64,000 bases of DNA from contig JAAQTN010000014.1 in NCBI GenBank assembly GCA_011742915.1, positions 1 through 64,000 of the forward strand. Direction: 5' to 3'. How positions within the stretch are numbered: the first letter of the stretch is position 1; each line of letters starts with the position of its first letter. This document shows, piece by piece, positions 1 through 9,330 of this stretch. The position numbers and the translations under genes are program-made. Below the pieces are notes generated by a model. The model made no database searches. It saw only the letters and a program-made list of their open reading frames with translations, and had not been told where the DNA came from. Origin of the DNA: Billgrantia desiderata (lineage in GTDB: Bacteria; Pseudomonadota; Gammaproteobacteria; Pseudomonadales; Halomonadaceae).

Positions 1-77
1 TCACGAGCAGGTCGTCAGAGGGTAAGGGGGTCAGATTTCACTGTCGCCAGGGGGTCACTTTCTGATGTCGCTTGACA
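1..77 (-). mobile_element. Terminal tip of an IS21-like insertion sequence (partial)
   Basis: Read on the minus strand from 77 leftwards the DNA starts TGTCAAGCGACATCAG. On the plus strand it carries two copies of GGGGGTCA (26-33 and 50-57) spaced 24 bp apart. A TG-beginning end with spaced short repeats is the usual build of IS21-family termini. The 77/78 junction falls inside a cytochrome b5-like reading frame, as expected of an insertion. Only the tip lies in the window and no istA/istB gene is visible, so the family call rests on end structure alone. Confidence 0.6.
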
Positions 78-250
78 GCCTTCCAGCAGCTCTCGGCACT
101 GTCATGCTCGGCCAGCTCCGCCAGGGTGATGGACTCCAGGCCGGCATCGTCCCTATCGTCGCGTTCGCTTTCGGAAAGCGCATTGACGGAGACCAGAGTG
201 AGCAGGCTGGCCACGAAGGCGATGAAAGCCGAATAAGCGATCTTGTTCAT
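38..250 (-). pseudogene. Secreted cytochrome b5-like protein, truncated by the IS end
   Basis: The first ~24 residues form a signal peptide or membrane anchor. It is followed by an acidic stretch and ITLAELAEHDSAESCWKA, which matches the opening of a cytochrome b5 haem-binding domain (T-L-x-E-x-x-x-H-x-x-x-x-S-C-W). The usual continuation, with the core and the haem-ligating HPGG motif, is missing: after residue ~47 the frame runs into the IS terminus at 77 and stops at 38 after 70 codons. It starts inside the last codons of the ferric-reductase-like gene (ATGA-type overlap, 247-250), so the two were one operon and probably an electron-transfer pair. The b5 part cannot bind haem as it stands. 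Confidence 0.65.
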
Positions 251-1539
251 AGGAAATCGAAGACCTCGCTGTGAATGCGTGAGACGGGAATGCCCTGCTC
301 GATCAATAGCCGCTGTAGGTAGGCGTTCATGCCGGGCGGGCCGCAGAGATAGATCTCTCGTTCGACGAAGTCGGGGCAGTGTTCACGCAGGAACGCCTCG
401 GTGAGAGGCCCCCGATCGCGATAGTAGTGCTGCGTATAATCGAACTCCTCGACGCGCTCGGCTATCTCGCAGAACTCTTCCTGGTAGTAGGCGCGGTCCG
501 GGCTGTTGGCCAGGTAGAACAGGTGCACGTGCCCGTCGGGAACGGATCCGGCGCCCAGATTGCGGGCACCGGCAACGAACGGCGTGATGCCGATCCCGCC
601 GCCGAGCCATAGCATGTCGCGCTGCGGGAAGCGCCGCTCGAAGAACTCCCCGTAGGGGCCTTCGATCAATACCCGCGTTTCCGGCGTCACCGTCTGCAGG
701 GCGTGGCTGGCATCGCCCAGGTCCTTGATGCCGATACGCAGCCGCGCATCCGCAGGCGCCGAGGCAATGGTGTAGGGGTGCTCCTCACCGCGCCCGGCGG
801 CAAGTCCCTGGTCCAGCGGGGTGAGATAGACGAACTGCCCCGCCTCGTGGCGAATGCCTGCTCCCTCGGGGCGCAGCACCAGTTCCACCACGCCGCGGGC
901 CAGCGGTACCACCTGCTCGATGCGGTAGGGATGGCGCCGCTGTGGCGCCACACCCTTGCGCCAGGCAATGGCGCCCAGCCCGGCAATGCCGAGCAGCCAC
1001 CACGGCCAGGCCTCTCCGGCCAGCAGCAAGGCATGCCAGAGCCCCAGCAGCAGCGCCATCGCCGAAACCAGATGCAGGTGCTTCCAGCGCTGATAATGGG
1101 GCTTGCCGAAGAAGTCGAAGGTTGGCGCCAGAAACACCACCATCGCCACCCAGGCCAGCCAACCGAGCCATATCGCGGCCTGGGAAAATGGCGGGAACAG
1201 CGTGGCCACCGCAGCATCCAGAGATGCCGGAACCGCCGCCAGACCCAGTGCCAGTATGTGGACCATCACCAGGATGAAAGCGGCGAAGCCCAGCCAGTGA
1301 TGCAGGCGCCAGAGCCGTGCCAAGCCACCGAAAGGCCTGTCGAAGCCCGGCACCCGGCAGCTCACCAGCCCGGCCAGCAGCATCATGGCCAGCCCCAGGA
1401 TGCCCGTGACACGACCGACCCAGGTCAACCACAGCTCGGGCGGCCCACCCAGCCCACCCAGGCGCGGCAGCGCCACTGCCAATGGCAGCAGCAACGCCAC
1501 GATCAAGACGCTATCGCCCGGTCTCGGCAATCGTCGCAT
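247..1539 (-). CDS. Ferric-reductase-like membrane flavoprotein (FRE/NOX type)
   Basis: A 430-residue membrane oxidoreductase. The N-terminal half (about 8-195) has six hydrophobic segments with histidines suited to b-type haem (H80/H81, H94, H154/H156, H169), as in the ferric reductase-like transmembrane domain. The C-terminal half is a ferredoxin-NADP reductase module: FAD motif HPYTIAS at 254-260, nucleotide motif GGGIGITP at 313-320 and YLCGPPGM at 397-404. It would pass electrons from NAD(P)H through FAD and haem across the membrane. Translationally coupled to the truncated b5 gene, a plausible periplasmic partner. The physiological acceptor is unknown; ferric iron reduction is only the family name. 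Confidence 0.8.
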   Translation of the reverse strand: MRRLPRPGDSVLIVALLLPLAVALPRLGGLGGPPELWLTWVGRVTGILGLAMMLLAGLVSCRVPGFDRPFGGLARLWRLHHWLGFAAFILVMVHILALGLAAVPASLDAAVATLFPPFSQAAIWLGWLAWVAMVVFLAPTFDFFGKPHYQRWKHLHLVSAMALLLGLWHALLLAGEAWPWWLLGIAGLGAIAWRKGVAPQRRHPYRIEQVVPLARGVVELVLRPEGAGIRHEAGQFVYLTPLDQGLAAGRGEEHPYTIASAPADARLRIGIKDLGDASHALQTVTPETRVLIEGPYGEFFERRFPQRDMLWLGGGIGITPFVAGARNLGAGSVPDGHVHLFYLANSPDRAYYQEEFCEIAERVEEFDYTQHYYRDRGPLTEAFLREHCPDFVEREIYLCGPPGMNAYLQRLLIEQGIPVSRIHSEVFDFL

Positions 1540-1776
1540 GGTCTCCCCCCGCCAGAGTGCTGATATCAGTGTCGTCTAATGGCACCAGGCTTCAAGAGCG
1601 GTGGCCGTTTGTTCGCACTAGATTGATCCATGTCATGTCAGACTGAGAGTTTTCGCGTCATCGAAGCGCCACCAACCAGTCATTCACATGTAACGCTCGG
1701 TCGCCACTCTCTTCGGGCGAAGACCCACTAGCCCTTGGCAAGCGACATGCAGCCTGCCCCCAGGAGAGACACGCCC

Positions 1777-3792
1777 ATGACCCAGCACCAACATCCCGGC
1801 CACGTCGACCCCATTCTGGCCGCTGGCGACGAGCCGGCGAGCAACGTTTCCGGCAACGCCTACTTCGGCGATATCCTGGAAGCCCGCATGAGCCGCCGAA
1901 CCCTGCTGCGCGGCAGCCTGGCCGCCGCCATCGCCGGCGCCATGGCCACCAGCCTGCCCTTCGGTCGCGCCCTGGCCGCCGGGAACTCGTCGCCGAGCAT
2001 CGGCTTCCAGGCGATTCCGATCGGCACCGGCGACAGCGTGGTGGTACCGGAAGGCTACCGGGTGCAGGCCTTCATTCCCTGGGGCACGCCGATCAGCGGC
2101 AGCATGCCGGCCTTCTCGCTGGACGCCAGCGGCGAGGATCAGGCTCACCAGATCGGCAGTCACCATGACGGCATGCACTTCTTCGCCATCGACGGCAGTT
2201 CCCGCGACGGCCTGCTGGTGCTCAACCACGAATACGTCGAGCCGCGCTTCCTGCACGGTGCGGCGGCCGGGCTGGCGCTGGACGCCGACGGCTTCCCGCA
2301 GCACGAGGACGGTTCCCGCGATGCCGACCAGGTGCGCAAGGAGCTCAACGCCCACGGCGTCTCGGTGGTGCGGGTGCGCCAGGGCGACGACGGCCAGTGG
2401 CAGGTGGTGGAGGATCGCCTCAACCGCCGGGTCACCGGCCTCACACCGATGCAGCTGGCCGGGCCGGTGGCAGGCACCGAGCACGTGGTGACGAAGTACA
2501 GCCCCGACGGCAACATGACCCGCGGCACCCTGAACAACTGCGCCCACGGCGTCACGCCGTGGAACACCTATCTGGCTGCCGAGGAGAACTGGGCCGGCTA
2601 CTTTGCCAACGAAGATGTCGAGATCGACCGTCGCCAGAGCCGCTACGGCATCGAGACGCGCGCCGAAGGCCGCTATCAATGGCACCGTGCCCAGGGCGGC
2701 GCCGACGAATTCGTGCGCTTCGATGCCACTTCCCACGGCGCCTCGCCCAGCGAGGACTACCGCAACGAGCCCCACGCCTTCGGCTACATGGTCGAGATCG
2801 ACCCCTTCGATCCGCAGAGCACGCCGGTCAAGCGCACCCACCTGGGCCGCTTCGCCCACGAAGGTGTGATCTTCGCCCCGGCAGTGGAAGGTCAGCCGGT
2901 GGTGGCCTACTCCGGCGACGACGCCCGCTTCGAGTACATCTACAAGTTCGTCTCGGCGCGGCCCTATCAGGCCGCCAGCGCCGACGGCTCGCTGCTCGAC
3001 GAGGGCACGCTCTACGTCGCCAGGTTCAACGACGACGGCAGCGGCGAGTGGCTGGCCCTGGCCCCGGGCCAGAACGGCCTGACGCCGGAGAACGGCTTCG
3101 CCGACCTGGCCGACATCCTGGTCAACACCCGCAGTGCCGCCGACCACGTCGGCGCGACCAAGATGGACCGCCCCGAGTGGGGCGCCGTCGACCCTGCCAC
3201 CGGCCAGGTCTACTTCACCCTGACCAACAACACCCGCCGCAGCGAAGAGCAAGTCGACGCCGCCAACCCGCGCGCCGAGAACCACTTCGGCCACATCGTT
3301 CGCTGGCAGGAAGAAGGCACCCATTCCGCCGAGCGCTTCACGTGGGATATCTTCGTGCTGGCCGGGGATCAGGAGAGCGGGCGCGATCTGGCCGGTGAGC
3401 CGCTGGGTCAGGAGGCGATCTTTGCCAGCCCCGACGGGCTGTGGATCGATCCGGACCGTCGCGTATGGATCCAGACCGACATCAGCGAGTCGGTGATGAA
3501 TACCGGCATCCACGAGGTGTTCGGCAACAACCAGATGCTCGTCGCCGACCCCGAGACCGGCGAGATCCGCCGCTTCCTCACCGGCCCCATCGGCCAGGAG
3601 ATCACCGGCGTGGTCACCACCCCGGACCAGCGCACCATGTTCGTCAACGTGCAGCACCCCGGCGCCACCACCAGCGCCGAGGCGTTCGCCGCGGGCGAGT
3701 CGGTCAGCCACTGGCCGGACGGCGGTAGCGCCATTCCGCGTTCGGCGACGCTGGTGATTACCCGCGAAGACGGCGGTATCATCGGCGCCTAG
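1777..3792 (+). CDS. phoX: PhoX-family (DUF839) alkaline phosphatase, Tat-exported
   Basis: A 671-residue protein of the PhoX family, periplasmic calcium/iron phosphatases that release phosphate from organic esters. A twin-arginine signal SRRTLLRG sits at residues 39-46, followed by a hydrophobic stretch, so export is by Tat, typical of PhoX. The family motif NNCAHGVTPW with its conserved cysteine, and the following EENW, are present. I chose the start at 1777 because AGGAGAG lies 10 nt upstream; an in-frame ATG at 1735 lacks this. It is divergent from the ferric-reductase-like gene. No convincing Pho box was found upstream. Other DUF839 members have unproven substrates, so phosphatase activity is a family inference. 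Confidence 0.85.
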   Translation: MTQHQHPGHVDPILAAGDEPASNVSGNAYFGDILEARMSRRTLLRGSLAAAIAGAMATSLPFGRALAAGNSSPSIGFQAIPIGTGDSVVVPEGYRVQAFIPWGTPISGSMPAFSLDASGEDQAHQIGSHHDGMHFFAIDGSSRDGLLVLNHEYVEPRFLHGAAAGLALDADGFPQHEDGSRDADQVRKELNAHGVSVVRVRQGDDGQWQVVEDRLNRRVTGLTPMQLAGPVAGTEHVVTKYSPDGNMTRGTLNNCAHGVTPWNTYLAAEENWAGYFANEDVEIDRRQSRYGIETRAEGRYQWHRAQGGADEFVRFDATSHGASPSEDYRNEPHAFGYMVEIDPFDPQSTPVKRTHLGRFAHEGVIFAPAVEGQPVVAYSGDDARFEYIYKFVSARPYQAASADGSLLDEGTLYVARFNDDGSGEWLALAPGQNGLTPENGFADLADILVNTRSAADHVGATKMDRPEWGAVDPATGQVYFTLTNNTRRSEEQVDAANPRAENHFGHIVRWQEEGTHSAERFTWDIFVLAGDQESGRDLAGEPLGQEAIFASPDGLWIDPDRRVWIQTDISESVMNTGIHEVFGNNQMLVADPETGEIRRFLTGPIGQEITGVVTTPDQRTMFVNVQHPGATTSAEAFAAGESVSHWPDGGSAIPRSATLVITREDGGIIGA

Positions 3793-3939
3793 GACAAATA
3801 CCTGCGCGAGCGAATCGCTGCGTTGCGCGGTGCCGAAGCGTCGGACCGGCGAATCCTCACATATACCCCATATGCTCCGGTTCCTGTGCTCCGTGCGCCT
3901 TGCGCTTCATCTCGCTCGGTGATTGTATGGCCTACCGGC

Positions 3940-3976
3940 AAAAAAACAGCGGGCCCCGCCAATGGCGGGGCCCGCT
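3940..3976 (-). terminator. Rho-independent terminator of purEK
   Basis: A 13-bp perfect GC-rich stem (3948-3960 with 3964-3976, loop AAT) is followed on the minus strand by a seven-T run (3940-3946). It lies just past the purK stop and also separates purK from the convergent phoX. Confidence 0.85.
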
Positions 3977-3994
3977 GCGTTGCGTCTTGCCGTG

Positions 3995-5134
3995 TTACAG
4001 GTTGCCCTGGCGGAACGCGTCCTCGAAGCTGAAACGCGCCTCCGGCGCCTCGGGCAGCAGCCAGGCGCAGGCGTGCACTTTCTCCAGCAGTTCGCCGTGG
4101 GTCGGTGCCAGCAGGTTGACGTGGGCGAGCTTGCGCCCGGGGCGCTCGCTCTTGTCGTAGCGGTGCAGATGGGCGTCGGAGATGGCGAGTATGGCCGCCG
4201 GATCGCCCTCCTGGCCGATCACGTTGATCATGCAGGTCGGCATGCGGGCCGAGGTGTCGCCCAGGGGCAGGCCCTGGATCGCGCGCAGGTGGTTCTCGAA
4301 CTGGCTGGTCACCGCGCCGTCCATGGTCCAGTGGCCGGAGTTGTGCACGCGGGGCGCCATCTCGTTGGCCAGCAGCTTGCCGTCACGGGTCTGGAACAGC
4401 TCCAGAGTCAGCACCCCGACATAGTCGAGCTCGTCGAGCAGCGCACGAATGTAGCCGTCGGCGGTCTGCTGTACTGCCTCGTCGAGGTCCGGCATCGGCG
4501 CCAGCGAGTAACGCAGGATGCCGTCCACGTGCAGGTTCTCGGCCATGGGGTAGAAGGCCATCTCACCCTCGCGGCCGCGCACGGCGATGATCGAGACCTC
4601 GCGCACGAAGTCGACGAAGGCCTCGACGATCAGCTTGGGGTGGTTGATCGAACGCCAGGCCTCGGCCGCCTCGGCCGGGTCGCGCAGCACCGCCTGGCCC
4701 TTGCCGTCGTAGCCTTCGGTGACCGACTTGGCCACCACCGGCGTGCCCAGCTCGCGGGCCGCCGCTTCCAGCGCCTCGGCGCTCTCCACGATACGGTAGG
4801 CGGGGGTGGGAATGCCCAGGCGGTCGAACAGCGCCTTCTCCTCGGCGCGGTTCTGGCAGATGCGGATTGCCTCGCTCGAGGGGTAGACCGGTTTGACCTC
4901 CTCGATGGCCTGCACCAGCGCCACGGGCAGGTGTTCGAACTCGTAGGTCACCAGGTCGACCTTGGCCAGGAAGTCATTGAGCAGGTGATGTTGATCGGTG
5001 TAGATCATGACATCACCGATCCCGGCGCTGGGGTGGCCGGTGGTGTCGAGGAAGGTGAAGCGGTTGGCCAGCGGGTAGCCGGCCAGGGCCAGCATGCGGC
5101 CGAGCTGGCCGGCACCGAGTACGCCAATGTTCAT
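3995..5134 (-). CDS. purK: 5-(carboxyamino)imidazole ribonucleotide synthase PurK
   Basis: ATP-grasp enzyme of purine biosynthesis that carboxylates AIR to N5-CAIR with ATP and bicarbonate. The frame encodes 379 residues beginning MNIGVLGAGQLGRML, the family's glycine-rich N-terminus. Visible further on are the ATP-grasp lysine region (AKSVTEGYDGKGQAV) and the C-terminal NEMAPRVHNSGHWT signature. The start at 5134 is set by GAGGAGA just upstream and homology; the open frame continues 57 codons further up but overlaps purE. It lies 40 bp downstream of purE and ends at a strong terminator, so purEK form the usual two-gene unit. Confidence 0.95.
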   Translation of the reverse strand: MNIGVLGAGQLGRMLALAGYPLANRFTFLDTTGHPSAGIGDVMIYTDQHHLLNDFLAKVDLVTYEFEHLPVALVQAIEEVKPVYPSSEAIRICQNRAEEKALFDRLGIPTPAYRIVESAEALEAAARELGTPVVAKSVTEGYDGKGQAVLRDPAEAAEAWRSINHPKLIVEAFVDFVREVSIIAVRGREGEMAFYPMAENLHVDGILRYSLAPMPDLDEAVQQTADGYIRALLDELDYVGVLTLELFQTRDGKLLANEMAPRVHNSGHWTMDGAVTSQFENHLRAIQGLPLGDTSARMPTCMINVIGQEGDPAAILAISDAHLHRYDKSERPGRKLAHVNLLAPTHGELLEKVHACAWLLPEAPEARFSFEDAFRQGNL

Positions 5135-5174
5135 GTCGCAGTCTCCTCTCGCTGGCTCATGCGGGTTCGCCGAC

Positions 5175-5684
5175 TCATTCGTCTGCGGGCCGGGGGTCGG
5201 GGTTGTCGAGCACCGTCTGGGTCTGCTCGGCGCGAAACGCCTCCACGGCGGCACGCACCTTGGCATCCTGCAGGCCGACGATCTGCGCCGCCAGCAGGCC
5301 GGCATTGGTCGCCCCGGCCTTGCCGATGGCCAACGTGCCCACGGCGATGCCGCCCGGCATCTGCACGATGGAAAGCAGCGAATCGAGCCCCTTCAGCGCC
5401 TTGGACTCCACCGGCACGCCCAGCACCGGCAGCGCCGTCTGCGAGGCCACCATGCCCGGCAGGTGGGCGGCCCCACCGGCACCGGCGACGATCACCTGCA
5501 GGCCGCGCCCGGCGGCGCTCTTGGCGTAGTCGAACAGCAGATCGGGGGTGCGATGCGCCGAGACCACGCGGGTCTCATAGGCCACGCCCAGGCGTTCGAG
5601 CATCGCCACGGCGTGCTCCATGACCGGCCAGTCGGATTTCGACCCCATGATCACGCCTACGCGTGGCTGCTGGCTGGATGACAT
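5175..5684 (-). CDS. purE: 5-(carboxyamino)imidazole ribonucleotide mutase PurE (class I)
   Basis: A 169-residue class I PurE that converts N5-CAIR to CAIR. The motifs [25 protein letters not shown] and the C-terminal substrate loop [16 protein letters not shown] are all present, and the length is normal. First gene of purEK. It sits 121 bp downstream of the TAXI-TRAP permease on the same strand, with a hairpin between, so read-through from the transporter is possible but not needed. Confidence 0.95.
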   Translation of the reverse strand: MSSSQQPRVGVIMGSKSDWPVMEHAVAMLERLGVAYETRVVSAHRTPDLLFDYAKSAAGRGLQVIVAGAGGAAHLPGMVASQTALPVLGVPVESKALKGLDSLLSIVQMPGGIAVGTLAIGKAGATNAGLLAAQIVGLQDAKVRAAVEAFRAEQTQTVLDNPDPRPADE

Positions 5685-5731
5685 TTTGCGGTTCCCGTGA
5701 TGAGGCTGGTTGGCGAAGGGCAGGTATTCTA

Positions 5732-5751
5732 ACGGCGCCCGCAGGCGCCGT
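5732..5751 (-). terminator. Hairpin after the TAXI-TRAP operon
   Basis: ACGGCGCC (5732-5739) pairs with GGCGCCGT (5744-5751) across a CGCA loop, 54 bp past the permease stop and before purE. The T content after the stem on the minus strand is low, so termination would be weak or Rho-assisted. Confidence 0.45.
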
Positions 5752-5805
5752 CATCTTGACCAGTCGGGCAAGCGGCCGCCCGCTCGCGCGGGGCGGCCTC
5801 CTCAG

Positions 5806-7827
5806 TCACGTCGTCCCGGCTCCGGCCGAGTGAATTTCACGCCGGCTGGCCAGCCAGTTGGCGCCGATGGCCAGTATCATCACCGCCACCCCCACGGCCT
5901 CCACCATGAAGTTGGGGTAGAACACCGCCACGATGGCCCCCGAGATGGCGATACGCGGCAGCCACGACATACGCGTGAAGAGATAGCCCTCCAGCGCCGC
6001 GGCAAAGGCACCAAGCGCCAATATCGCGATCAGCCCGTTCCAAGCCAGGATGTGCAGCGGGCCGCCCATGATGATCTCCGGATTGAAGACCATGAACATC
6101 GGGATCAGATAGAGCCCCTTGGCGAACTTCCACGCCTGCACGCCGGTCGCCATCGGTTTGGAGCCGGCGATCGCCGCCCCGGCGAAGCCGGCCAAGGCTA
6201 TCGGTGGCGTGACGTTGGAGTCCTGTGAATACCAGAACACCACCAGGTGAGCGATCAGCAGCGGAATGCCGAACTCGGCGGTCAGGGCCGGCCCCACCAG
6301 CACGATCAGCACGATGTAACTGGCGGTGACCGGCAGCCCCATGCCCAGGATCAGGCTGGCCAGCAGCACCATCAGCAGCGCCAGCACGATGTTGCCGCCG
6401 GAGAAGGCCATCATCATGGCGGAGAACTTGAGCCCCAGGCCGGTGAGCCCCACCACGCCGACGATGATGCCGGCCACGGCACAGGCCAGGGAAACCGACA
6501 CGGCATTGCGCGCGCCCAGCTCCAGCCCTTCGATCAGCTTGACGAAACCGGCCCAGATCACGCGTCCGGTGCTGGCCAGGGTGACGGGCTGCCCCTGGCG
6601 CGGTGCAACGAAGAAGAACCAGATCGTATAGCGCAGCGCGGCCACGGCGACCATGGTCACCACCGCGTAGAAGCCCACCCGCATCGGCGACATGTGCATC
6701 GCCAGCAGCCACACCAGTACCGCCAGTGGCAGCAGGAAGTGCCAGCCCTCGCGCAGCACGTCGCGCATCTGCGGCAGCTCGCTTTTCGGCAGACCCTGCA
6801 TGCCCTGCTTGAGGGCGATGATGTGCACGAACAGATAGACGGTGGCGAAATACATGATGGCCGGCAGGATGCTCACCTTGACCACGTCCAGGTAGGGCGT
6901 ATTGGTGTACTCGGCGATCAGGAAGGCCCCGGCCCCCATCAAGGGCGGCATGATCTGACCGCCGGTGGAAGCCGCGGCCTCGATGCCGCCGGCCTGGTGC
7001 GGCTTGTAGCCCAGGCGCTTCATCAAGGGGATGGTGAAGGCGCCGGTGGTCACCACGTTGGCGATGGCACTGCCGGAGATCGAGCCCATGCCGGCGGAGG
7101 CGATGACCGCGGCCTTGGCCGGGCCGCCACGCTGACGGCCGGTGGCGGCGTAGGCCATGTCGATGAAGAACTTGCCGGCGCCGGTACTCTCGAGAAAGGC
7201 GCCGAACAGCACGAAGACGAAGATGAAGGTAGCCGCCACCCCCAGCGGCAGGCCGAAGATACCCTCCTGCCCCAGGTAGAGCTGCCCCACCACCCGGTCG
7301 AGGTTGTAGCCGCGGTGCTCGAGAATGCCGGGCATGAACTGGCCCAACCACGGCAGCTCGCCGCGCGGGCCGGCAAAGGCGTAGAGAATGGCGATCACAC
7401 CGATGATGGTCATGCCCAGGCCTACCGCACGGCGGCTGGCCTCGAGCACCGTGACCACGGCAATGCAGCCGACGATGATGTCGGTCTGGCTCCAGAACCC
7501 GGCGCGGCGGATGATCTCGTCCAGGTAGAGCACCATGTAGCCACCGGTGATCAGGGCCCCGGCGAAGAAGGCCGCATCGATCAGCCAGCCCAGCACACCG
7601 CGTTTGCGGTTGGGGCCGAACACCGGAAAGATCAGGAACGCCAGCATCATGATCAGCATCAGGTGAACGCTGCGCTGATAGAACAGCCCCAGCGGCTGGA
7701 TGCCGGCGGAATAGAGCTGGAACAACGACAGCCCCACTGCGACCAGGGTGATCAACCACAGGATCGGTCGGGGCTGAATGGCATTGCCACCGGGTACGGT
7801 GACGGGCGGGTTGGCAGATTCGCTCAT
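5806..7827 (-). CDS. TRAP transporter fused permease (DctQM, TAXI type)
   Basis: A 673-residue inner-membrane protein with the DctQ-like four-helix part (about 20-150) fused to a DctM-like 12-helix part (about 170-660), the form used with TAXI binding proteins. The DctM signature GSISGSAIANV is at 248-258 and is followed by a STGGQIMPP loop. It would use a sodium or proton gradient to import a small, usually carboxylated, substrate. Nine bp downstream of the DUF1850 gene and in operon with the TAXI binding protein: binding protein, DUF1850, permease. Substrate not readable from sequence. Confidence 0.92.
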   Translation of the reverse strand: MSESANPPVTVPGGNAIQPRPILWLITLVAVGLSLFQLYSAGIQPLGLFYQRSVHLMLIMMLAFLIFPVFGPNRKRGVLGWLIDAAFFAGALITGGYMVLYLDEIIRRAGFWSQTDIIVGCIAVVTVLEASRRAVGLGMTIIGVIAILYAFAGPRGELPWLGQFMPGILEHRGYNLDRVVGQLYLGQEGIFGLPLGVAATFIFVFVLFGAFLESTGAGKFFIDMAYAATGRQRGGPAKAAVIASAGMGSISGSAIANVVTTGAFTIPLMKRLGYKPHQAGGIEAAASTGGQIMPPLMGAGAFLIAEYTNTPYLDVVKVSILPAIMYFATVYLFVHIIALKQGMQGLPKSELPQMRDVLREGWHFLLPLAVLVWLLAMHMSPMRVGFYAVVTMVAVAALRYTIWFFFVAPRQGQPVTLASTGRVIWAGFVKLIEGLELGARNAVSVSLACAVAGIIVGVVGLTGLGLKFSAMMMAFSGGNIVLALLMVLLASLILGMGLPVTASYIVLIVLVGPALTAEFGIPLLIAHLVVFWYSQDSNVTPPIALAGFAGAAIAGSKPMATGVQAWKFAKGLYLIPMFMVFNPEIIMGGPLHILAWNGLIAILALGAFAAALEGYLFTRMSWLPRIAISGAIVAVFYPNFMVEAVGVAVMILAIGANWLASRREIHSAGAGTT

Positions 7828-7836
7828 GCGCGCCTC

Positions 7837-8346
7837 TCAGGGGGTGGAGTCAGGGGTGCGCAGGTGGATCGTCACCCGCTCGCCGGCCGCCAGTTCGCTC
7901 AGGCTGATCCGACGTCCCTCATGCAGCAGTCTATGGTCGACTCTGGCAGAGCCAACCCTCAATCGATAGCGGTTGCCGGGCACCGGCTCGTCGATGTCCT
8001 CGATCCAATAGCCGCCCTGGCCGTCCGAGACCTGGCGCCCCCGGCCCGGCACGTGGCCAAGTCCAGCGGCGAAGTCCGGCTGGTGGCTACGCTCCAGTAC
8101 CATGTTCCCTTGGTGATGGCGATAGCAATCCTGCACGCGAATACCGGTCACGGAGTGATTCCACTCCATGCACCAGCGCTCGCCTTCCGGCATCGGCAGC
8201 GAGACCAGCGCCTGGCCGTGATCGTCGAGCACTTCCAGATGCGAGGCATCGGCCCAGACCGCCGTGCTCGCGGCACATAGTGTCAGCACGCAGAAAGTCG
8301 CCGGCCCGAGGGCTCGGCGACTCCTGCTCAGGTTCGCAGCAAGCAT
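7837..8346 (-). CDS. DUF1850 protein of the TAXI-TRAP operon
   Basis: A 169-residue protein with an N-terminal signal-like segment (about 12-32, ending AVWA) and the DUF1850 features: WCMEWNHSVTG near residue 62, a YWIEDI segment and a basic RVDHRLLHEGRRISL stretch. DUF1850 genes are regularly found between the binding protein and the fused permease of TAXI systems, as here, so it is likely an accessory periplasmic or membrane-tethered subunit. Its molecular role is unknown. The ribosome-binding site is weak, which fits translation from an operon mRNA. Confidence 0.75.
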   Translation of the reverse strand: MLAANLSRSRRALGPATFCVLTLCAASTAVWADASHLEVLDDHGQALVSLPMPEGERWCMEWNHSVTGIRVQDCYRHHQGNMVLERSHQPDFAAGLGHVPGRGRQVSDGQGGYWIEDIDEPVPGNRYRLRVGSARVDHRLLHEGRRISLSELAAGERVTIHLRTPDSTP

Positions 8347-8370
8347 CGTGGATGCCTGACTGAACGAGCC

Positions 8371-9330
8371 TTACGGACGCTGGTGGTCGGCCACTTCGGC
8401 GCCCACTTCCTCATAATAACGCAGCGCGCCATCGTGGAACGGGACCGGAGTGGAGTCGATGCTGAACTCGACGGTGGTATCGTTGGCCGCCGGGTGCACG
8501 GCGATCAGCTCGTCGGTGTTCTCGAACAGCAGTTTGGTCAGCTGGTAGGCCAGCTCTTCGTCCATGTCGGCGTTGACGACCAGCACGTTGGGAATGCTGA
8601 TGGTCTGCACCGCCTCGTCCATGCCGTCGTACATGCCGGCACGCAGCTCATAAGCGGCGAAGGTAGGCTCGACTTCGCGGGCGTTCTCGATCTCCTCCTC
8701 GCTGAAGCCGACCAGGCGGATGCTACGGGTCGCCGCCAGGTTGAGGATCGAGCTGGTGGGCGGCCCCACGCTCCAGAAGCCGGCGTCGATGTCGCCGTCG
8801 CGGATGGCGTCGGCGGTCTCGTTGAAGTTCAGACGCTGCGGGCGGAAATCGTCATAGGTGATGCCGTTGGCTTCCAGCAGGGCGCGAGCGTTGAGCTCGG
8901 TACCGCTGCCCGGTGCGCCGACTGAGACGCGCTTGCCACGCAGGTCTTCCAGCGACTGGATGTCGGAATCGGCCAGGGTGACCAGCTGCACGGCGTTGGG
9001 GTAGACGGACGCCAGTGCACGGGTGTTCTCGATCTGACGGCCTTCGAAGTCACCGGTGCCGTTGTAGGCCTGGTAGACGGTATCGGCCAGGACCAGGGCC
9101 AGGTCGGCATCGCCGCGCATGATCAGCCCCATATTCTCCACCGAGGCGCCGGTCACTTCTGCCGTGGCAGTCGCCCCCTCGATATGGTTATTGATCATCT
9201 CGGCGAGACCGCCACCGATGGGATAATAGACCCCGCCCGTGCCACCCGTGGCAATGGAAAGCTGCTGGGCGACCGCCAGCGGGGCCGTGGCCAGTAGCGA
9301 AGCTGCTACTGCATACTTGAGAGCGCGCAT
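8371..9330 (-). CDS. TAXI-family TRAP substrate-binding protein
   Basis: A 319-residue periplasmic binding protein. The signal peptide covers about residues 1-21 (ends LAVAQQ), then the TAXI signature GGTGGVYYPIGGGLA follows at once. A second conserved segment, VSVGAPGSGTELNARAL, forms part of the ligand pocket in the family. First gene of the operon, with GGAGGAG 5 nt before the start. Glutamate or dicarboxylate ligands are known for relatives, but the ligand here cannot be read. It differs from the two TAXI proteins at 54.8 and 59.4 kb, which lack the double-glycine GGTGG. Confidence 0.92.
   Translation of the reverse strand: MRALKYAVAASLLATAPLAVAQQLSIATGGTGGVYYPIGGGLAEMINNHIEGATATAEVTGASVENMGLIMRGDADLALVLADTVYQAYNGTGDFEGRQIENTRALASVYPNAVQLVTLADSDIQSLEDLRGKRVSVGAPGSGTELNARALLEANGITYDDFRPQRLNFNETADAIRDGDIDAGFWSVGPPTSSILNLAATRSIRLVGFSEEEIENAREVEPTFAAYELRAGMYDGMDEAVQTISIPNVLVVNADMDEELAYQLTKLLFENTDELIAVHPAANDTTVEFSIDSTPVPFHDGALRYYEEVGAEVADHQRP

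Noticed and set aside
1623..1636. FNR-like TTGATCCATGTCAT between the ferric-reductase-like gene and phoX
   Set aside because: Only the left half is exact and the right half departs from both ATCAA and GTCAA; too weak to list as a site.
1632..1670. Possible Pho box before phoX
   Set aside because: Only one partial TGTCA-like half-site is seen; the consensus spacing of repeated CTGTCAT units is absent.
1684..3711. 675-codon minus-strand frame opposite phoX, and similar long antisense frames such as 13121-15295 (minus) and 6247-8280 (plus)
   Set aside because: These mirror real genes in a GC-rich genome where antisense stops are rare. Their translations are repetitive (Gly/Ala/Val/His-rich or Arg-rich) and match no family, while the opposite strand has full family motifs.
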